Assembly (NCBI GenBank): GCA_025055075.1
Contig: JANWYV010000006.1
Location: forward strand, 62,001 to 126,000
DNA length: 64,000 bases
Direction of reading: 5' to 3'
From: Blastocatellia bacterium
GTDB taxonomy: Bacteria > Acidobacteriota > Blastocatellia > HR10
This document shows, piece by piece, positions 7,394 to 16,600 of the stretch (its first letter is position 1; each line of letters starts with the position of its first letter). The translations under genes were made by a program, and so were the position numbers. Below the pieces are notes generated by a model. The model was not told the origin of the DNA and searched no databases. It was given only the letters and a program-made list of their open reading frames with translations.

Positions 7394-9040
7394 TCAGCGC
7401 GAGCGGAGACGCTGAAGCGCCGTGCGAGCCATATCGAGTTCCTTCACTCGAAGCCCCCAGCACGCCGCGAAAAAGGTGATCATCCCCAGTCCGATGGGCA
7501 CCAAAGCCGTGAGCATATGCCCGGCGAGACCGCTTCGCCCGAAATGCACCTCCAGTTCGCGAAAACTCATCGCGCAGACGAGCGCCATCACGCCCGAAGC
7601 GAGCGCGATCTTCCCGAGCGATTCCAGCAAGCGTCGTCCTTCGAGATAGCCGATCCTGCGTCGCATGAGCACGAAAAGTGCGAGGAAATTGAAGAGGGCG
7701 ACGAGTGAGGTGGAGAGCGCGAGCCCGCGGTGTCCGAATCCGAGTTGGCGAACCAGCAGATAGTTGAACGTGAAATTGGTCGCAATCGAGATGAGACTGA
7801 TGCGCATCGGGGTGTGCGCATCATTCAGGGCATAAAAGGCGGGAGCGAGCACCTTGATCGCGGCGTATCCGGTTAAGCCAATGGCATAGAAGGCGAGCGC
7901 CGTGGCCGTTTGTTCCGTGTCGAAAGCCGTGAATCGGCCGTGTTCATAGATCATGCGGATGATTGGCTCGCCGAGCACGATCAATCCGCAGGCCGAAGGG
8001 AAGCAGAGGAAGAAGACCAAGCCCAGCGACGCGGTGAGCGTGTGTCGAAATTCCGCGAGATCTCCCCGCGCGGCGGCCCGAGAGACGGCGGGCAAAGTGG
8101 CCATGCCGATGGCGACGCCGAAGACCCCGATGGGGAATTGCATGAGGCGGAAGGCATAATTCAGCCAGGAGACCGGCCCATCGCCCAAGTACGAGGCGAA
8201 GTTCGTATTCACGAAGACGTTGACCTGAACGGCAGCGGCTCCGATGATGGCCGGTCCCATGAGCCGGAGGATCTGCCGCACCCCCTCGTCGCGGAAGTCC
8301 ACGATCGGCTCGTACCGAAATCCTACGCGGGAAAGCGAAGGGACCTGAATGAGGAACTGCAGCGCGCCGCCGATGAGCGTCCCGATGGCCCATCCGATGA
8401 TGGCGCGAGGGCCGAAGCTCGGATCCAGAAGGTAAGCACATCCCACGCCGCCGAGGATTGAGCCGATGTTGAAGAACGTCGAAGCGGAAGCCGGGATGCC
8501 GAAGCGATCCTTGCTGTTGAGGATGCCCATGGCGACAGCAGCCATCGCGACGAGGATGATGAATGGGAACATGAGGCGCGTCATCTCGATGGTGAGGGCC
8601 ATCTTGCCCGGGATCGCTTCGAAGCCGCGCGCGATCAGTCCCACGATCTGCGGCGCCAGGAGAATGCCGAGGAGGGTCACTCCGGTGAGGACGAGCAGCA
8701 GTCCATTGAAGACGAGGTTCGCCAATCGCCAGGCGGCACGTTCCCCCTCGGTCACGAGGCGTTGCGAGAACGTGGAGACGAAGGCCGCGCTCAAGGCACC
8801 TTCAGCGAACAGATCGCGCAGCAGATTCGGAATACGGAAGGCAGCGATGAAAGCGTCCGAGTGCATGCCGACGCCGAAGACAGCGGCGAAGACTTGTTCG
8901 CGGACGAGGCCCAAGAGGCGGCTCCCCATGACGGCCAGGCTCACGACGCCGGCCGAGCGGGTGACGCGCCCCGCTGTCTCTTCCGCAATCGGCGGAGCGA
9001 CCTGACTGAGCGAGTGTGGAGTTTCCGCGTTCATCGCCAA
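7394..9040 (-). CDS. murJ: Lipid II flippase MurJ
   Basis: A 548-residue polytopic MATE/MVF-family protein that moves lipid II across the inner membrane for peptidoglycan synthesis. The family opening is clear: S-R-L-L-G-L-V-R-E, then D-A-F-I-A-A-F-R-I-P-N-L-L-R-D-L-F-A-E-G-A-L-S-A-A-F-V. The four essential-type arginines and about 14 hydrophobic helices are visible, as is the N-G-L-L segment of helix 3. The start is either TTG 9040 or ATG 9034. Neither has a convincing ribosome site, so this is the least certain part. It is transcribed toward, and ends close to, the phosphatase gene. Confidence 0.93.
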   Translation of the reverse strand: MAMNAETPHSLSQVAPPIAEETAGRVTRSAGVVSLAVMGSRLLGLVREQVFAAVFGVGMHSDAFIAAFRIPNLLRDLFAEGALSAAFVSTFSQRLVTEGERAAWRLANLVFNGLLLVLTGVTLLGILLAPQIVGLIARGFEAIPGKMALTIEMTRLMFPFIILVAMAAVAMGILNSKDRFGIPASASTFFNIGSILGGVGCAYLLDPSFGPRAIIGWAIGTLIGGALQFLIQVPSLSRVGFRYEPIVDFRDEGVRQILRLMGPAIIGAAAVQVNVFVNTNFASYLGDGPVSWLNYAFRLMQFPIGVFGVAIGMATLPAVSRAAARGDLAEFRHTLTASLGLVFFLCFPSACGLIVLGEPIIRMIYEHGRFTAFDTEQTATALAFYAIGLTGYAAIKVLAPAFYALNDAHTPMRISLISIATNFTFNYLLVRQLGFGHRGLALSTSLVALFNFLALFVLMRRRIGYLEGRRLLESLGKIALASGVMALVCAMSFRELEVHFGRSGLAGHMLTALVPIGLGMITFFAACWGLRVKELDMARTALQRLRSR

Positions 9041-9138
9041 TGCGCGCCATCGGCGCGAGAAGGGATTTTAGCCCAGAGCAGATGCGCGATGCACGTCGGC
9101 GCGCGATCTCCCTGTCGAGCCTCTTCGAGTACATTGCG

Positions 9139-9167
9139 TTGACTGCCGGAAGGGGCTTTGCTAGGGT
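9139..9167 (+). promoter_or_regulatory. Extended -10 promoter for the S46 peptidase gene
   Basis: TTGACT (9139-9144), 17-base spacer, and an extended -10 TGC-TAGGGT (hexamer 9162-9167). It lies in the 190-base gap between divergent murJ and the S46 peptidase gene and would give a leader of about 65 bases. Confidence 0.6.
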
Positions 9168-9237
9168 TGAAGGCCGACGCGATGACCCCTCGTGCTCCGC
9201 GAGGTGAGGGAGCGCGGGGGATTCGGAGGAGGTGATG

Positions 9238-11376
9238 ATGATGGTGTGGCGACGTTCCTCGACATTTCATCGAATGCTGCTCTTCATCCTCGCTGTCAGC
9301 TTGTGGGGGCGGGCACTCGCGTGGGCGGATGAGGGGATGTGGACGTTCGATAATCCCCCCCTGGCGCAGCTCAAAGAGCGTTATGGATTCACACCGACGC
9401 GCGAGTGGCTCGATCACATTCGGCTCTCCAGTGTTCGATTCAGTGACGGCGGATCGGGAGCGTTCGTGAGCCCGGATGGGCTCGTGCTCACGAATCATCA
9501 TGTCGCCCTCACGCAGCTGCAGAAACTCTCCACGCCGGAGAAGAACTACGCGCGCGATGGCTTCTACGCCCGCACGCGACGAGAGGAGCTGAAGTGCCCG
9601 GATCTCGCTCTCGACGTCCTCGTGCACATGGAGGAGGTGACGGCGCGGGTGCGGGCGGCCGTTCGGCCCGGCATGAGCGAACGCGAAGCTTTCGAGGCGC
9701 GGCGGGCGGAAATCGCGCGCATCGAGCGGGAGAGTCGCGAAGCCACTGGCCTCCATTCGGAAGTGGTCGCGCTCTACCACGGGGCCGAATATTGGCTCTA
9801 TCGCTACAAGCGGTACACGGATGTGCGATTGGTCTTCGCGCCGGAGCAGCAGATCGCCTTCTTCGGCGGCGATCCCGACAACTTCACGTATCCGCGCTAC
9901 TGTCTCGATTTCGCGCTCTTTCGCGTCTACGAGAACGGGCAGCCCCTTCGCTCAACGCATTATTTGCGATGGAACTCGCGAGGAGCGAGCGAGGGGGAAT
10001 TGGTCTTCGTCTCCGGCCATCCCGGGCGGACGAGTCGCTTGCTGACGGTGGCGCAGTTGGAGACGCTGCGAGACGTCACCTATCCGCGTACGATCAAGAC
10101 CCTTCGACATCGGTTGCAGGTGTTGCGACAGTATGCCGCGCAAGGCCCGGAGCCAGCACGGCAGGCCGCGGAGCTGATCTTCAGTTTGGAGAACGCCTTG
10201 AAGGCTTACATGGGCGAATGGAATGGCCTGCGCGATCCGGCGCTCATGGAGCGGAAACGGCAGCAGGAGCAGGAATTCCGCGCGCGCGTGGCCAGCCGAC
10301 CCGAATGGCAAGCGGAATACGGAACGGCGTGGGAAGAGATTGCGGAGGCCGAGGCGCGCTATCGCGAACAGGCCGTGCCATGGCTCTACCGTTCCGTGCG
10401 TCGCAGCTTCTCCGAATTGGTCGAACACGCGCTGACGCTCGTGCGCTACGTCGTGGAAGTGAAGAAGCCTGACGCCGAGCGGCTCCCGGGATTCCATGAT
10501 GCGCAGTTGGAGGCGGTGCGCTTTCGATTGCTCTCGCCGGCGCCGATCTTCCCCAAGCTTGAGGAAGTCTTACTGGCGGCGAGCTTGCAGGAATCCCTGG
10601 AGGAGCTGGGACCTGACGATCCATTCATTCAGGCTGCTTTGGGTGGACGCTCGCCGGAGATCGTCGCACGAGAGCTGATGCGAGGGACGCGCCTGACGGA
10701 TCCCGCCGTGCGGCGAGCGCTTCTCGAAGGAGGGGAAGAGGCTGTGGCGGCGTCGTCGGATCCCTTGATTCAATGGGCACGACGCGTGGATCCGATCCTT
10801 CGCCAAATGCAACGCTGGTTCGAGGAACAGGTGGCGAGCGTTCGGGAAGCCGCCGCCGCGAAGATCGGTCGAGCGCGCTTCGCCGTCTTCGGCAAGTCGG
10901 TCTATCCCGATGCGACGTTCACGCTGCGCCTCTCCTATGGGACGGTTCGTGGCTATCCGATGAACGGCACGCAGGCGCCGCCGAAGACGACCTTCTACGG
11001 GCTCTTCGATCGCGCCCATGGCTTCGATCAGAAGCCGCCGTATCATCTCCCTCCTCGAATATGGGCGCGACGCCATCGGCTCGATCTCTCGACGCCGCTC
11101 AATTTCGTGAGCACGTGCGACATCACCGGGGGCAACTCCGGCTCTCCGGTGATCAATCGGCAAGGCGAGCTCGTGGGCGTCATCTTCGATGGGAACATCG
11201 AGAGCTTGGTCGGGAACTTCGTCTACATCGAGGAGACGAATCGCGCCGTAGCCGTGCATAGCGCTGCGATTATCGAAGCCTTGCGCAAGCTCTACGATGC
11301 CGGACCGCTGGCGGACGAATTGGAGGGGAGGACTTCATCGTCGCGTCGCGCTTCGAGAGGGGGTCGAGCACGTTGA
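9238..11376 (+). CDS. S46-family dipeptidyl peptidase (DPP7-like)
   Basis: A 712-residue exported serine dipeptidyl peptidase. After a signal peptide, the chymotrypsin-fold motifs are readable: His in T-N-H-H (87/88), Asp224 in L-D-F-A-L-F-R-V-Y, and Ser634 in G-G-N-S-G-S-P. Between them lies the helical insertion typical of S46. The residue 18 after the catalytic Ser is Gly652 (F-D-G-N), the position that in characterised enzymes separates DPP7 (Gly, hydrophobic P1) from DPP11 (Arg, acidic P1). A hydrophobic or broad P1 preference is therefore predicted. AGGAGG at 9227-9232 overlaps a GTG at 9232, so ATG 9238 or 9241 is the likely start. It complements the DPP-IV gene at 451. Confidence 0.92.
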   Translation: MMVWRRSSTFHRMLLFILAVSLWGRALAWADEGMWTFDNPPLAQLKERYGFTPTREWLDHIRLSSVRFSDGGSGAFVSPDGLVLTNHHVALTQLQKLSTPEKNYARDGFYARTRREELKCPDLALDVLVHMEEVTARVRAAVRPGMSEREAFEARRAEIARIERESREATGLHSEVVALYHGAEYWLYRYKRYTDVRLVFAPEQQIAFFGGDPDNFTYPRYCLDFALFRVYENGQPLRSTHYLRWNSRGASEGELVFVSGHPGRTSRLLTVAQLETLRDVTYPRTIKTLRHRLQVLRQYAAQGPEPARQAAELIFSLENALKAYMGEWNGLRDPALMERKRQQEQEFRARVASRPEWQAEYGTAWEEIAEAEARYREQAVPWLYRSVRRSFSELVEHALTLVRYVVEVKKPDAERLPGFHDAQLEAVRFRLLSPAPIFPKLEEVLLAASLQESLEELGPDDPFIQAALGGRSPEIVARELMRGTRLTDPAVRRALLEGGEEAVAASSDPLIQWARRVDPILRQMQRWFEEQVASVREAAAAKIGRARFAVFGKSVYPDATFTLRLSYGTVRGYPMNGTQAPPKTTFYGLFDRAHGFDQKPPYHLPPRIWARRHRLDLSTPLNFVSTCDITGGNSGSPVINRQGELVGVIFDGNIESLVGNFVYIEETNRAVAVHSAAIIEALRKLYDAGPLADELEGRTSSSRRASRGGRAR

Positions 11377-11402
11377 GGAAGGTCCCTGGGCGAAAAATTC
11401 GA

Positions 11403-11431
11403 TTGCCTCGGCGAGCGAATTCTGCTACCAT
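11403..11431 (+). promoter_or_regulatory. Extended -10 promoter for the zinc-ribbon/RDD gene
   Basis: TTGCCT (11403-11408), 17-base spacer, TGC-TACCAT (hexamer 11426-11431). Transcription would start near 11438, about 47 bases before the ATG at 11485. Confidence 0.6.
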
Positions 11432-11484
11432 GCTAGCCGACAAGTTGAACGTCCGACTTCTGGCTCGGGCAGGGATGAGAAGCT

Positions 11485-12624
11485 ATGCGATGTCCAAAAT
11501 GTGGCTTTGTTCAATCGGCGGCTCAGGCGACATGTCGGTACTGCGGGACGAAGCTCTCTCCAACGACAGCTCCTTCGGCACAGGCGCACGAGCGAGCGGA
11601 CGATCGAGCACGCGCGCATACTGCGAGTTCAGTGGTGATCCCTTTTCCGGGAGCGCGGGCACGCGACGTCGCTTCCAACCGGCCTGTGCCAGACTCCTCG
11701 GACGACTCTTCAGCGGAAGAGCGCTCGGGTCCTCCGGAGTGGCGAGAGCAGCTTCGAGAACGCGTGCGAGCCATTCGCGAGCGGCGCGGGAGCGAGGGAG
11801 AATCCGCGCGCAAGGTCGCGGAGCCATCGCCACCTGCGAACCCGGAGAAAGAGCGACGTAACGCCATTGCGGAGACCGTGGCGGCGCGTGCGCGACGCCA
11901 TGATGAACTGGCGCCGGCTCCGAGAAGGGGAGGAGAGGTCGTGAACCCTTCGCCTCACCCAGAGGTTGAGGTGCAACCGCGCGCTCCGCGTGAACGAGAG
12001 TCCGCGCGAGAAGCGACACCGCTCTTCCCCTCGGACGAGGAGCTTTTGCTGGAAGAAGGCAGGGATCTGGCATCCGAGAGGGAAATGGGGCCAGAGGTCT
12101 CCCTTCGCCCGCGAAGCAGGGAACCGCAGGAGATCATTCGCGAGGAGCCGCAAATCGCTCCGGCTTCGCTCGGACGGCGCATAGGCGCGGCACTCCTCGA
12201 TCTGGGAGTGATCCTCTTCAGCGCCATTCCCTTTGTCGCCAGCGTTGAGTTGATCTTCGGCGATTTCTCCCATCGCTTCGTGCGCTTCGCGCTCGTGGGC
12301 ATCGTGATCGGGATTGGCGTCCTCTACGAGACGATTATGCTGAGCGTGGCTGGTCGCACGGTGGGGATGGCCATCGCCGGACTCCTCGCTCTGAATAAGC
12401 GAACGATGGACGTGCCATCGGTCGGACAGGCCCTGCGCCATGTCCTTGGATCCGTGTTGGGAGCGATCCCCCTCTTCTTCGGATTCTTCTGGGCGCTCTT
12501 CAATCGCGAGCGTCGTACGTTCGCTGACCTCTTCTCGGGGATCGTCGTGAAGCGAGTCGCCGAGTCCGTGTACGAGAGCCAGGAAGTGCACGCGCCTTGG
12601 CTCTATCGTCCCTCGCGGCGCTGA
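11485..12624 (+). CDS. Zinc-ribbon and RDD-domain membrane protein
   Basis: A 379-residue protein in three parts. Residues 1-23 hold a zinc ribbon (C-P-K-C ... C-R-Y-C). Residues about 30-230 form a long hydrophilic linker rich in Arg, Glu, Pro and Ser, probably disordered. Residues about 232-360 are an RDD domain with three hydrophobic helices, opening G-R-R-I-G-A-A-L-L-D-L and closing R-R-T-F-A-D-L-F-S-G. RDD proteins are small membrane proteins, some linked to ion or osmolyte exchange; the role here is unknown. The zinc ribbon suggests that the cytoplasmic part senses or binds a partner. The gene stands alone, followed by rqcH after 117 bases. Confidence 0.8.
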   Translation: MRCPKCGFVQSAAQATCRYCGTKLSPTTAPSAQAHERADDRARAHTASSVVIPFPGARARDVASNRPVPDSSDDSSAEERSGPPEWREQLRERVRAIRERRGSEGESARKVAEPSPPANPEKERRNAIAETVAARARRHDELAPAPRRGGEVVNPSPHPEVEVQPRAPRERESAREATPLFPSDEELLLEEGRDLASEREMGPEVSLRPRSREPQEIIREEPQIAPASLGRRIGAALLDLGVILFSAIPFVASVELIFGDFSHRFVRFALVGIVIGIGVLYETIMLSVAGRTVGMAIAGLLALNKRTMDVPSVGQALRHVLGSVLGAIPLFFGFFWALFNRERRTFADLFSGIVVKRVAESVYESQEVHAPWLYRPSRR

Positions 12625-12704
12625 AGCTGGAGATGGACCCGCGAGCATCGGCGGCGACGCGTGCCGGAGACGGGTTCGGCGTCGGTCTGCCTGAGGTCGG
12701 AGAC

Positions 12705-12734
12705 TTCGCGGATCCCCCGGCTTTATGCTAAAAC
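12705..12734 (+). promoter_or_regulatory. Extended -10 promoter next to the rqcH start
   Basis: TGC-TAAAAC (hexamer 12729-12734) with a weak TTCGCG 18 bases upstream (12705-12710). Only seven bases separate the -10 from the GTG at 12742, so transcription would begin at or just before the start codon. Confidence 0.45.
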
Positions 12735-12741
12735 AAAAGGC

Positions 12742-14580
12742 GTGGACGGATTCGCACTGTCTCATCTCGTCGAGGAACTCGCGGAGACGATTCTCGGCGC
12801 GCGCGTGGAGAAAATTCAATTGGGGGACCCATGGACGCTTCTTCTGAAACTCTATCGGCCGTCTCAGCGTCCGTCGAACCTTTGGCTGTTGCTCTCGGTC
12901 GAACCGCGTTGGCCGCGCGTATATCTGGTTGAGCGTCCGGTTCGAGAAGAGGTCGAGCCGACGCCTTTTCTGCTGCTGGCGCGGAAGTATCTCCGCGGCG
13001 CCCGCGTGGGCGAGATCGCGCAGGTGCGACGCGATCGCATCGTGCGATTCCTCTTTCGCGGATCGGCGCGTGTCTCCGAAGCGGGGGATGAAGGGGAGGA
13101 AGAGAATGAACTGATGCCCGAGGAAGGGGAAGACGCGCCCACGCTTGACGTCGTCCTCGTGGCGGAACTCTTCGGACGTACGCCGAATCTCTTCCTCCTC
13201 GATGCCTCCGGATGCATTCGCGAGCGGTTCCTCGCCTCTGATGACGAGCGCTGTGCACCCGGCGCGCTGTATCTTCCGCCGGCGGCGCCGGAGAAGCGCG
13301 ATCCTCTGGCGCTCAGTCGAGAGGAATTTCAACAGCTCCTCGCACGAGGTCCGTCGCTCGCCGAGAGCATCGTGGGGACGATCGAAGGGTTCAGCCCTCT
13401 CTATGCCGCCGAGGTCGAAGCGCGATGGCGCGACATGAGCGGATCGGCGGAACCATCGCCTGATCTCGCGTATGCGGCCTTTCGGAGCGTCGTGGAGGAT
13501 CTCATCCGTCGCCCTGCGGAGCCAATTCTCTACACGCGCGAGCCCCTGGAGCGCATGAATCCGGTGCAGGCTTCGCCGCGCGATGTGCGATTGTCGGCGA
13601 TCCCCCTCACCCACCTGCGCGATTGGACGGCGACGCGAGCGGAATCGTTCTCGCGTGCGGCGGCGCTTTACTACGACCTTGTTCGCCGCATCGAGCGCGC
13701 CCACGCGATGAAGACGACTCTGCTACGCCATCTCGCCACGCAGATCGAGAAGCGGGAGCGGTTGCGCGAGCGTTTGGAAGCGGATGAGCGCGCGCTCGGC
13801 GATCCGGAGAGATGGCGCCGATGGGGCGAGCTTCTTTTGGCGAATGCGCAGACGGCCGTGCGCACGGCCTCCGGCTTCCTGGTGACCGATTATTTTGATC
13901 CCGAACAGCCCATCCTCGAAATCCCGGCCGCTGCGCCGACGCCGCAGCAGGCGGCCGAGAGCTATTTCCAACGGTATCGCAAGGCCAAGCAAGGGACGCG
14001 AATGATCGCCGCGCGGCGCGAGGTCATCGAGCGAGAGCTGGAAGAACTGCGGCGTGCGCGCGAGCGCGCGGTCGTCGCCGATGAGATGGTCGTGCTAGAG
14101 GAGATCGCTCGTGATCTCGGCCTCTCCTCCTCATCGCCTGCGAGCGGGACGAACCGTCCGCCCGCGGTGAAAACCGAGAAGCGGACGCGCGCGTCATGGC
14201 CGGGCGTCTATCGCTTTCGCTCTTCAGATGGATTCGAGATCCTCGTCGGAAAGAGCGCGGCGGACAACGAACGACTCACGTTCCGGGTGGCCGCGCCGCA
14301 TGATCTCTGGCTGCATGCAGCCGATTATCCGGGCTCGCACGTCATCATTCGACGAGCGAAGAGGCAGGCCGTTCCGCCGCGCACATTGCGCGAAGCAGCG
14401 CAATTGGCTGCTTTCTTCAGCCAAGCGCGCCATTCGAGCAAGGTCGTCGTGAACTACACAGAGCGCAAATTCGTGAGTAAAATTCCCTGCTCAAAACCGG
14501 GGCTCGTGCGCGTGAGCGAGATGCGCTCGCTCGTGGTCGAGCCCAAGATCGAGGTCGAGCGGGTGCTCGAGGAGACGTAA
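12742..14580 (+). CDS. rqcH: RqcH/NFACT-family ribosome quality-control protein
   Basis: A 612-residue NFACT protein, the bacterial homologue of Rqc2/NEMF. It binds stalled 50S-peptidyl-tRNA and, in Bacillus, adds alanine tails. The NFACT-N domain starts at the family-typical V/M-D-G-F-A-L. The D98-R99 pair (V-R-R-D-R-I) matches the Asp-Arg motif required for tRNA recruitment in characterised RqcH. A helix-hairpin-helix-like segment and long coiled coil follow (about 215-440), then the NFACT-R domain (about 490-610) with the W-L-H-A motif. An unusual acidic insert (E-E-N-E-L-M-P-E-E-G-E) sits near residue 120. GTG 12742 is chosen from homology; it has no real ribosome site and may be leaderless. 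Confidence 0.88.
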   Translation: MDGFALSHLVEELAETILGARVEKIQLGDPWTLLLKLYRPSQRPSNLWLLLSVEPRWPRVYLVERPVREEVEPTPFLLLARKYLRGARVGEIAQVRRDRIVRFLFRGSARVSEAGDEGEEENELMPEEGEDAPTLDVVLVAELFGRTPNLFLLDASGCIRERFLASDDERCAPGALYLPPAAPEKRDPLALSREEFQQLLARGPSLAESIVGTIEGFSPLYAAEVEARWRDMSGSAEPSPDLAYAAFRSVVEDLIRRPAEPILYTREPLERMNPVQASPRDVRLSAIPLTHLRDWTATRAESFSRAAALYYDLVRRIERAHAMKTTLLRHLATQIEKRERLRERLEADERALGDPERWRRWGELLLANAQTAVRTASGFLVTDYFDPEQPILEIPAAAPTPQQAAESYFQRYRKAKQGTRMIAARREVIERELEELRRARERAVVADEMVVLEEIARDLGLSSSSPASGTNRPPAVKTEKRTRASWPGVYRFRSSDGFEILVGKSAADNERLTFRVAAPHDLWLHAADYPGSHVIIRRAKRQAVPPRTLREAAQLAAFFSQARHSSKVVVNYTERKFVSKIPCSKPGLVRVSEMRSLVVEPKIEVERVLEET

Positions 14581-14585
14581 GCGGT

Positions 14586-15476
14586 ATGTCGAAGGCGCCA
14601 AGCCTTGTGGAGTTGTGGCTCGGTGTGGAGGAATCGCTGCTGCGGGATGCCGCCGTGCGCTGGCGCTATCGGCCGGCGCTTCTGTTTGAATGCTTGTTGG
14701 AGTTTCGGGATCCGAGGGCCGAATTGGTGCATTCGGAGGATCGGAGATATACGACGTGGCTCCCGCACGATGAGGCGGCGGCCGATTGGAGCGTGTCGGC
14801 TGTGGACGATCTTGCTCTGGAGCAGGTGCGGACGGCACCGCAGCCGGAGGTCCAGCCCTACGAGGGAACGGTGACGCTCACGGAAGCGCGTTTGGAGGAG
14901 ATCGAGAACGACTTGATCGCCCACTTGGTGCGCTCGGAGCGGTTGATGCTGTATCACAATCCGAACCTGCGGCTCTATTCGCGATGGAACGAGAGTCGAG
15001 AGGAGTTCTTGGAGCGCGTCGTGGAAGAAGCGCGCGAGCGCCTGCATCCGGCGTTGAAGGAGCTGATGCGGGAGTTCCAAATCCAGTTGGAGCAACTTCG
15101 ACAGAGGCCGCTGCCAATGGATGTGCCGGATGAGCTGCGGATTGGACTGGATGTCCTGCGGCGGCGGATGATCTCGCGCGTGGAGGCGCAGTTGCATCGC
15201 ACGGTGTTGGACCATCCGCTTGGGACGGCTCTTCACTCGGTCGAAATCGAGGAGGAATTTGGAAAGGCCTCAGCCGCGGCGGAAGTTCCGGAAGAGCTGC
15301 AGTCGCTCGCGCAGGAGCTCGAACGCCTCTACGAGGCGGCCGCTGCGCGCGCCCAGGCGCTCTTGCGTGGAGCTTTGGAGCACGCGCGCGAGTGCGAGCC
15401 ATATGCCGTGGCTCTCCATCCCAATGGGATCCGCGTCATGCGCCGAGCGTTGCTCTGGGTTCCCGTGCCGGAGTGA
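14586..15476 (+). CDS. Hypothetical charged helical protein
   Basis: A 296-residue cytoplasmic protein I cannot name. It is rich in Glu, Arg and Leu, and residues about 95-265 are predicted largely alpha-helical with coiled-coil character (L-E-E-I-E-N-D ... Q-L-E-Q-L-R-Q-R). A segment [15 protein letters not shown] is reminiscent of the C-terminal region of some HerA/FtsK-like ATPases, but no P-loop exists here. It begins five bases after rqcH and ends two bases before the promoter of the next gene, so it belongs to the rqcH transcript. The linkage makes a ribosome-rescue accessory role worth testing but is not evidence of one. Confidence 0.7.
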   Translation: MSKAPSLVELWLGVEESLLRDAAVRWRYRPALLFECLLEFRDPRAELVHSEDRRYTTWLPHDEAAADWSVSAVDDLALEQVRTAPQPEVQPYEGTVTLTEARLEEIENDLIAHLVRSERLMLYHNPNLRLYSRWNESREEFLERVVEEARERLHPALKELMREFQIQLEQLRQRPLPMDVPDELRIGLDVLRRRMISRVEAQLHRTVLDHPLGTALHSVEIEEEFGKASAAAEVPEELQSLAQELERLYEAAAARAQALLRGALEHARECEPYAVALHPNGIRVMRRALLWVPVPE

Positions 15477-15477
15477 G

Positions 15478-15507
15478 TTGGCACTTCGCAGGGATTCCCG
15501 GTATCAT
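15478..15507 (+). promoter_or_regulatory. Sigma-70-type promoter for the DHH gene
   Basis: TTGGCA (15478-15483), 18-base spacer, TATCAT (15502-15507). The -35 begins one base after the stop codon of the preceding gene. Confidence 0.7.
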
Positions 15508-15532
15508 TTCTCGCTTTGTTCGAGGTCGGTCT

Positions 15533-16492
15533 ATGAACGTGAAGGTGCTCTTTCACGATCGGTGCTTCGATGGGATCGCGTCGGCGGTCGTCTTCTCCCG
15601 CTTCTATCGGGAGCGCGTGAATCCCCGCGCGGAATTCGCGTATGCCGGATTGATGCATCGCGCGGGTCGCCTCTTCGACGATTCGCTCTTCGATGGGGAC
15701 GAGAACGCTATCGTGGACTTCAAATATAGCAGCTCCGACCGCCTGACCTGGTGGTTCGATCACCACGACAGCGCATTCCTCTCGCCGGAGGATGAGGCCC
15801 ATTTCCGTCGAGATCGCAGTGGGAAGAAGTTCCTCGATCCGAGCTACAAATCGTGCACGAAGCTGGTCGCGGACATCACGGCGTCGCGCTTCGGCTTCGA
15901 TCCGACGCCGCTGGAAGAAGTGATTCGGTGGGCGGACATCATTGATGGCGCTCAGTATCCGAATCCGCAAGCGGCCATTGATCTGAGCGAACCGGCCATG
16001 AAGGTGATGCTCGTCGTCGAAGCTGGACGAGACGATCACCTGGCGGAGCGATTGATCCGCGCGCTGCAGGAGAAGACGCTCGCGGAGGTCGTTCAAGAGC
16101 CTCCGGTCGCCGAGTTGCTCGGGCCACTAGCGGAATGGCACGAGCGCGCTATTGAGACCATTCGCCGCGTCGTGCGGTGCGAGCGTGGCGTCGCCTACTT
16201 CGACGTGAGCGAATACGGGCTGGAGGGGTACAACAAGTTCATCCCCTATTACCTCTGCCCGGATGTGACGTACAGCATCGGCGTGAGCCTCTCTCCCGTG
16301 CGGGCGAAAATCTCGGTGGGCTCGAATCCATGGGCGCCCTATCCGCGCCGCCATAATTTGGCCAAGATCTGCGAGCGCTATGGCGGAGGCGGTCATGCCG
16401 CCGTCGCGGCGATCTCGCTGCCCCCGGAGGCGATCGAACAAGCGCGCGCGATCGCGCGGGAGATCGCGCGCGAGCTGCAACGCTCAGAGTGA
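15533..16492 (+). CDS. DHH/DHHA1 phosphoesterase family protein
   Basis: A 319-residue DHH-superfamily hydrolase. Metal-binding motifs are in order: H8-D9-R-C-F-D13, V-D62-F, and the signature D76-H77-H78. The DHHA1 substrate-binding domain ends with G-G-G-G-H-A-A-V-A near residue 293. Relatives are oligoribonuclease/pAp phosphatases (NrnA), cyclic-dinucleotide phosphodiesterases and exopolyphosphatase-like proteins, all releasing 5'-nucleotides or phosphate with manganese. The exact substrate cannot be read from the sequence. The motif-I opening (F-H-D-R-C-F-D-G) resembles a group usually annotated simply as DHH phosphoesterase. ATG 15533 is chosen because homology begins there and a promoter lies directly upstream. 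Confidence 0.85.
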   Translation: MNVKVLFHDRCFDGIASAVVFSRFYRERVNPRAEFAYAGLMHRAGRLFDDSLFDGDENAIVDFKYSSSDRLTWWFDHHDSAFLSPEDEAHFRRDRSGKKFLDPSYKSCTKLVADITASRFGFDPTPLEEVIRWADIIDGAQYPNPQAAIDLSEPAMKVMLVVEAGRDDHLAERLIRALQEKTLAEVVQEPPVAELLGPLAEWHERAIETIRRVVRCERGVAYFDVSEYGLEGYNKFIPYYLCPDVTYSIGVSLSPVRAKISVGSNPWAPYPRRHNLAKICERYGGGGHAAVAAISLPPEAIEQARAIAREIARELQRSE

Positions 16493-16505
16493 GCAAAAAT
16501 CCCCC

Positions 16506-16534
16506 TTGTCCTTTCTGTTAAGTCGTGCTATCCT
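16506..16534 (+). promoter_or_regulatory. Extended -10 promoter for the M23 peptidase gene
   Basis: TTGTCC (16506-16511), exactly 17 bases, then TGC-TATCCT (hexamer 16529-16534). The leader would be about 60 bases and contains the AAGGAGG ribosome site at its end. Confidence 0.75.
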
Positions 16535-16600
16535 AGGCCGCGTCCCGTCCGAACGCGCAGCGGGTGGCTTGGGAAAAATCGAGGGCAAGGAGGTGTCTGT

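Noticed and set aside
9232-9240. GTG at 9232 as start of the S46 peptidase
   Set aside because: It overlaps the AGGAGG ribosome binding site; one of the following ATG codons must be used.
11710-13704. 664-codon open frame on the minus strand
   Set aside because: It lies fully antisense to the RDD and rqcH genes, its product is an Arg/Glu/His-rich low-complexity chain without a domain, and its length is explained by the high-GC codon pattern of the opposite strand.
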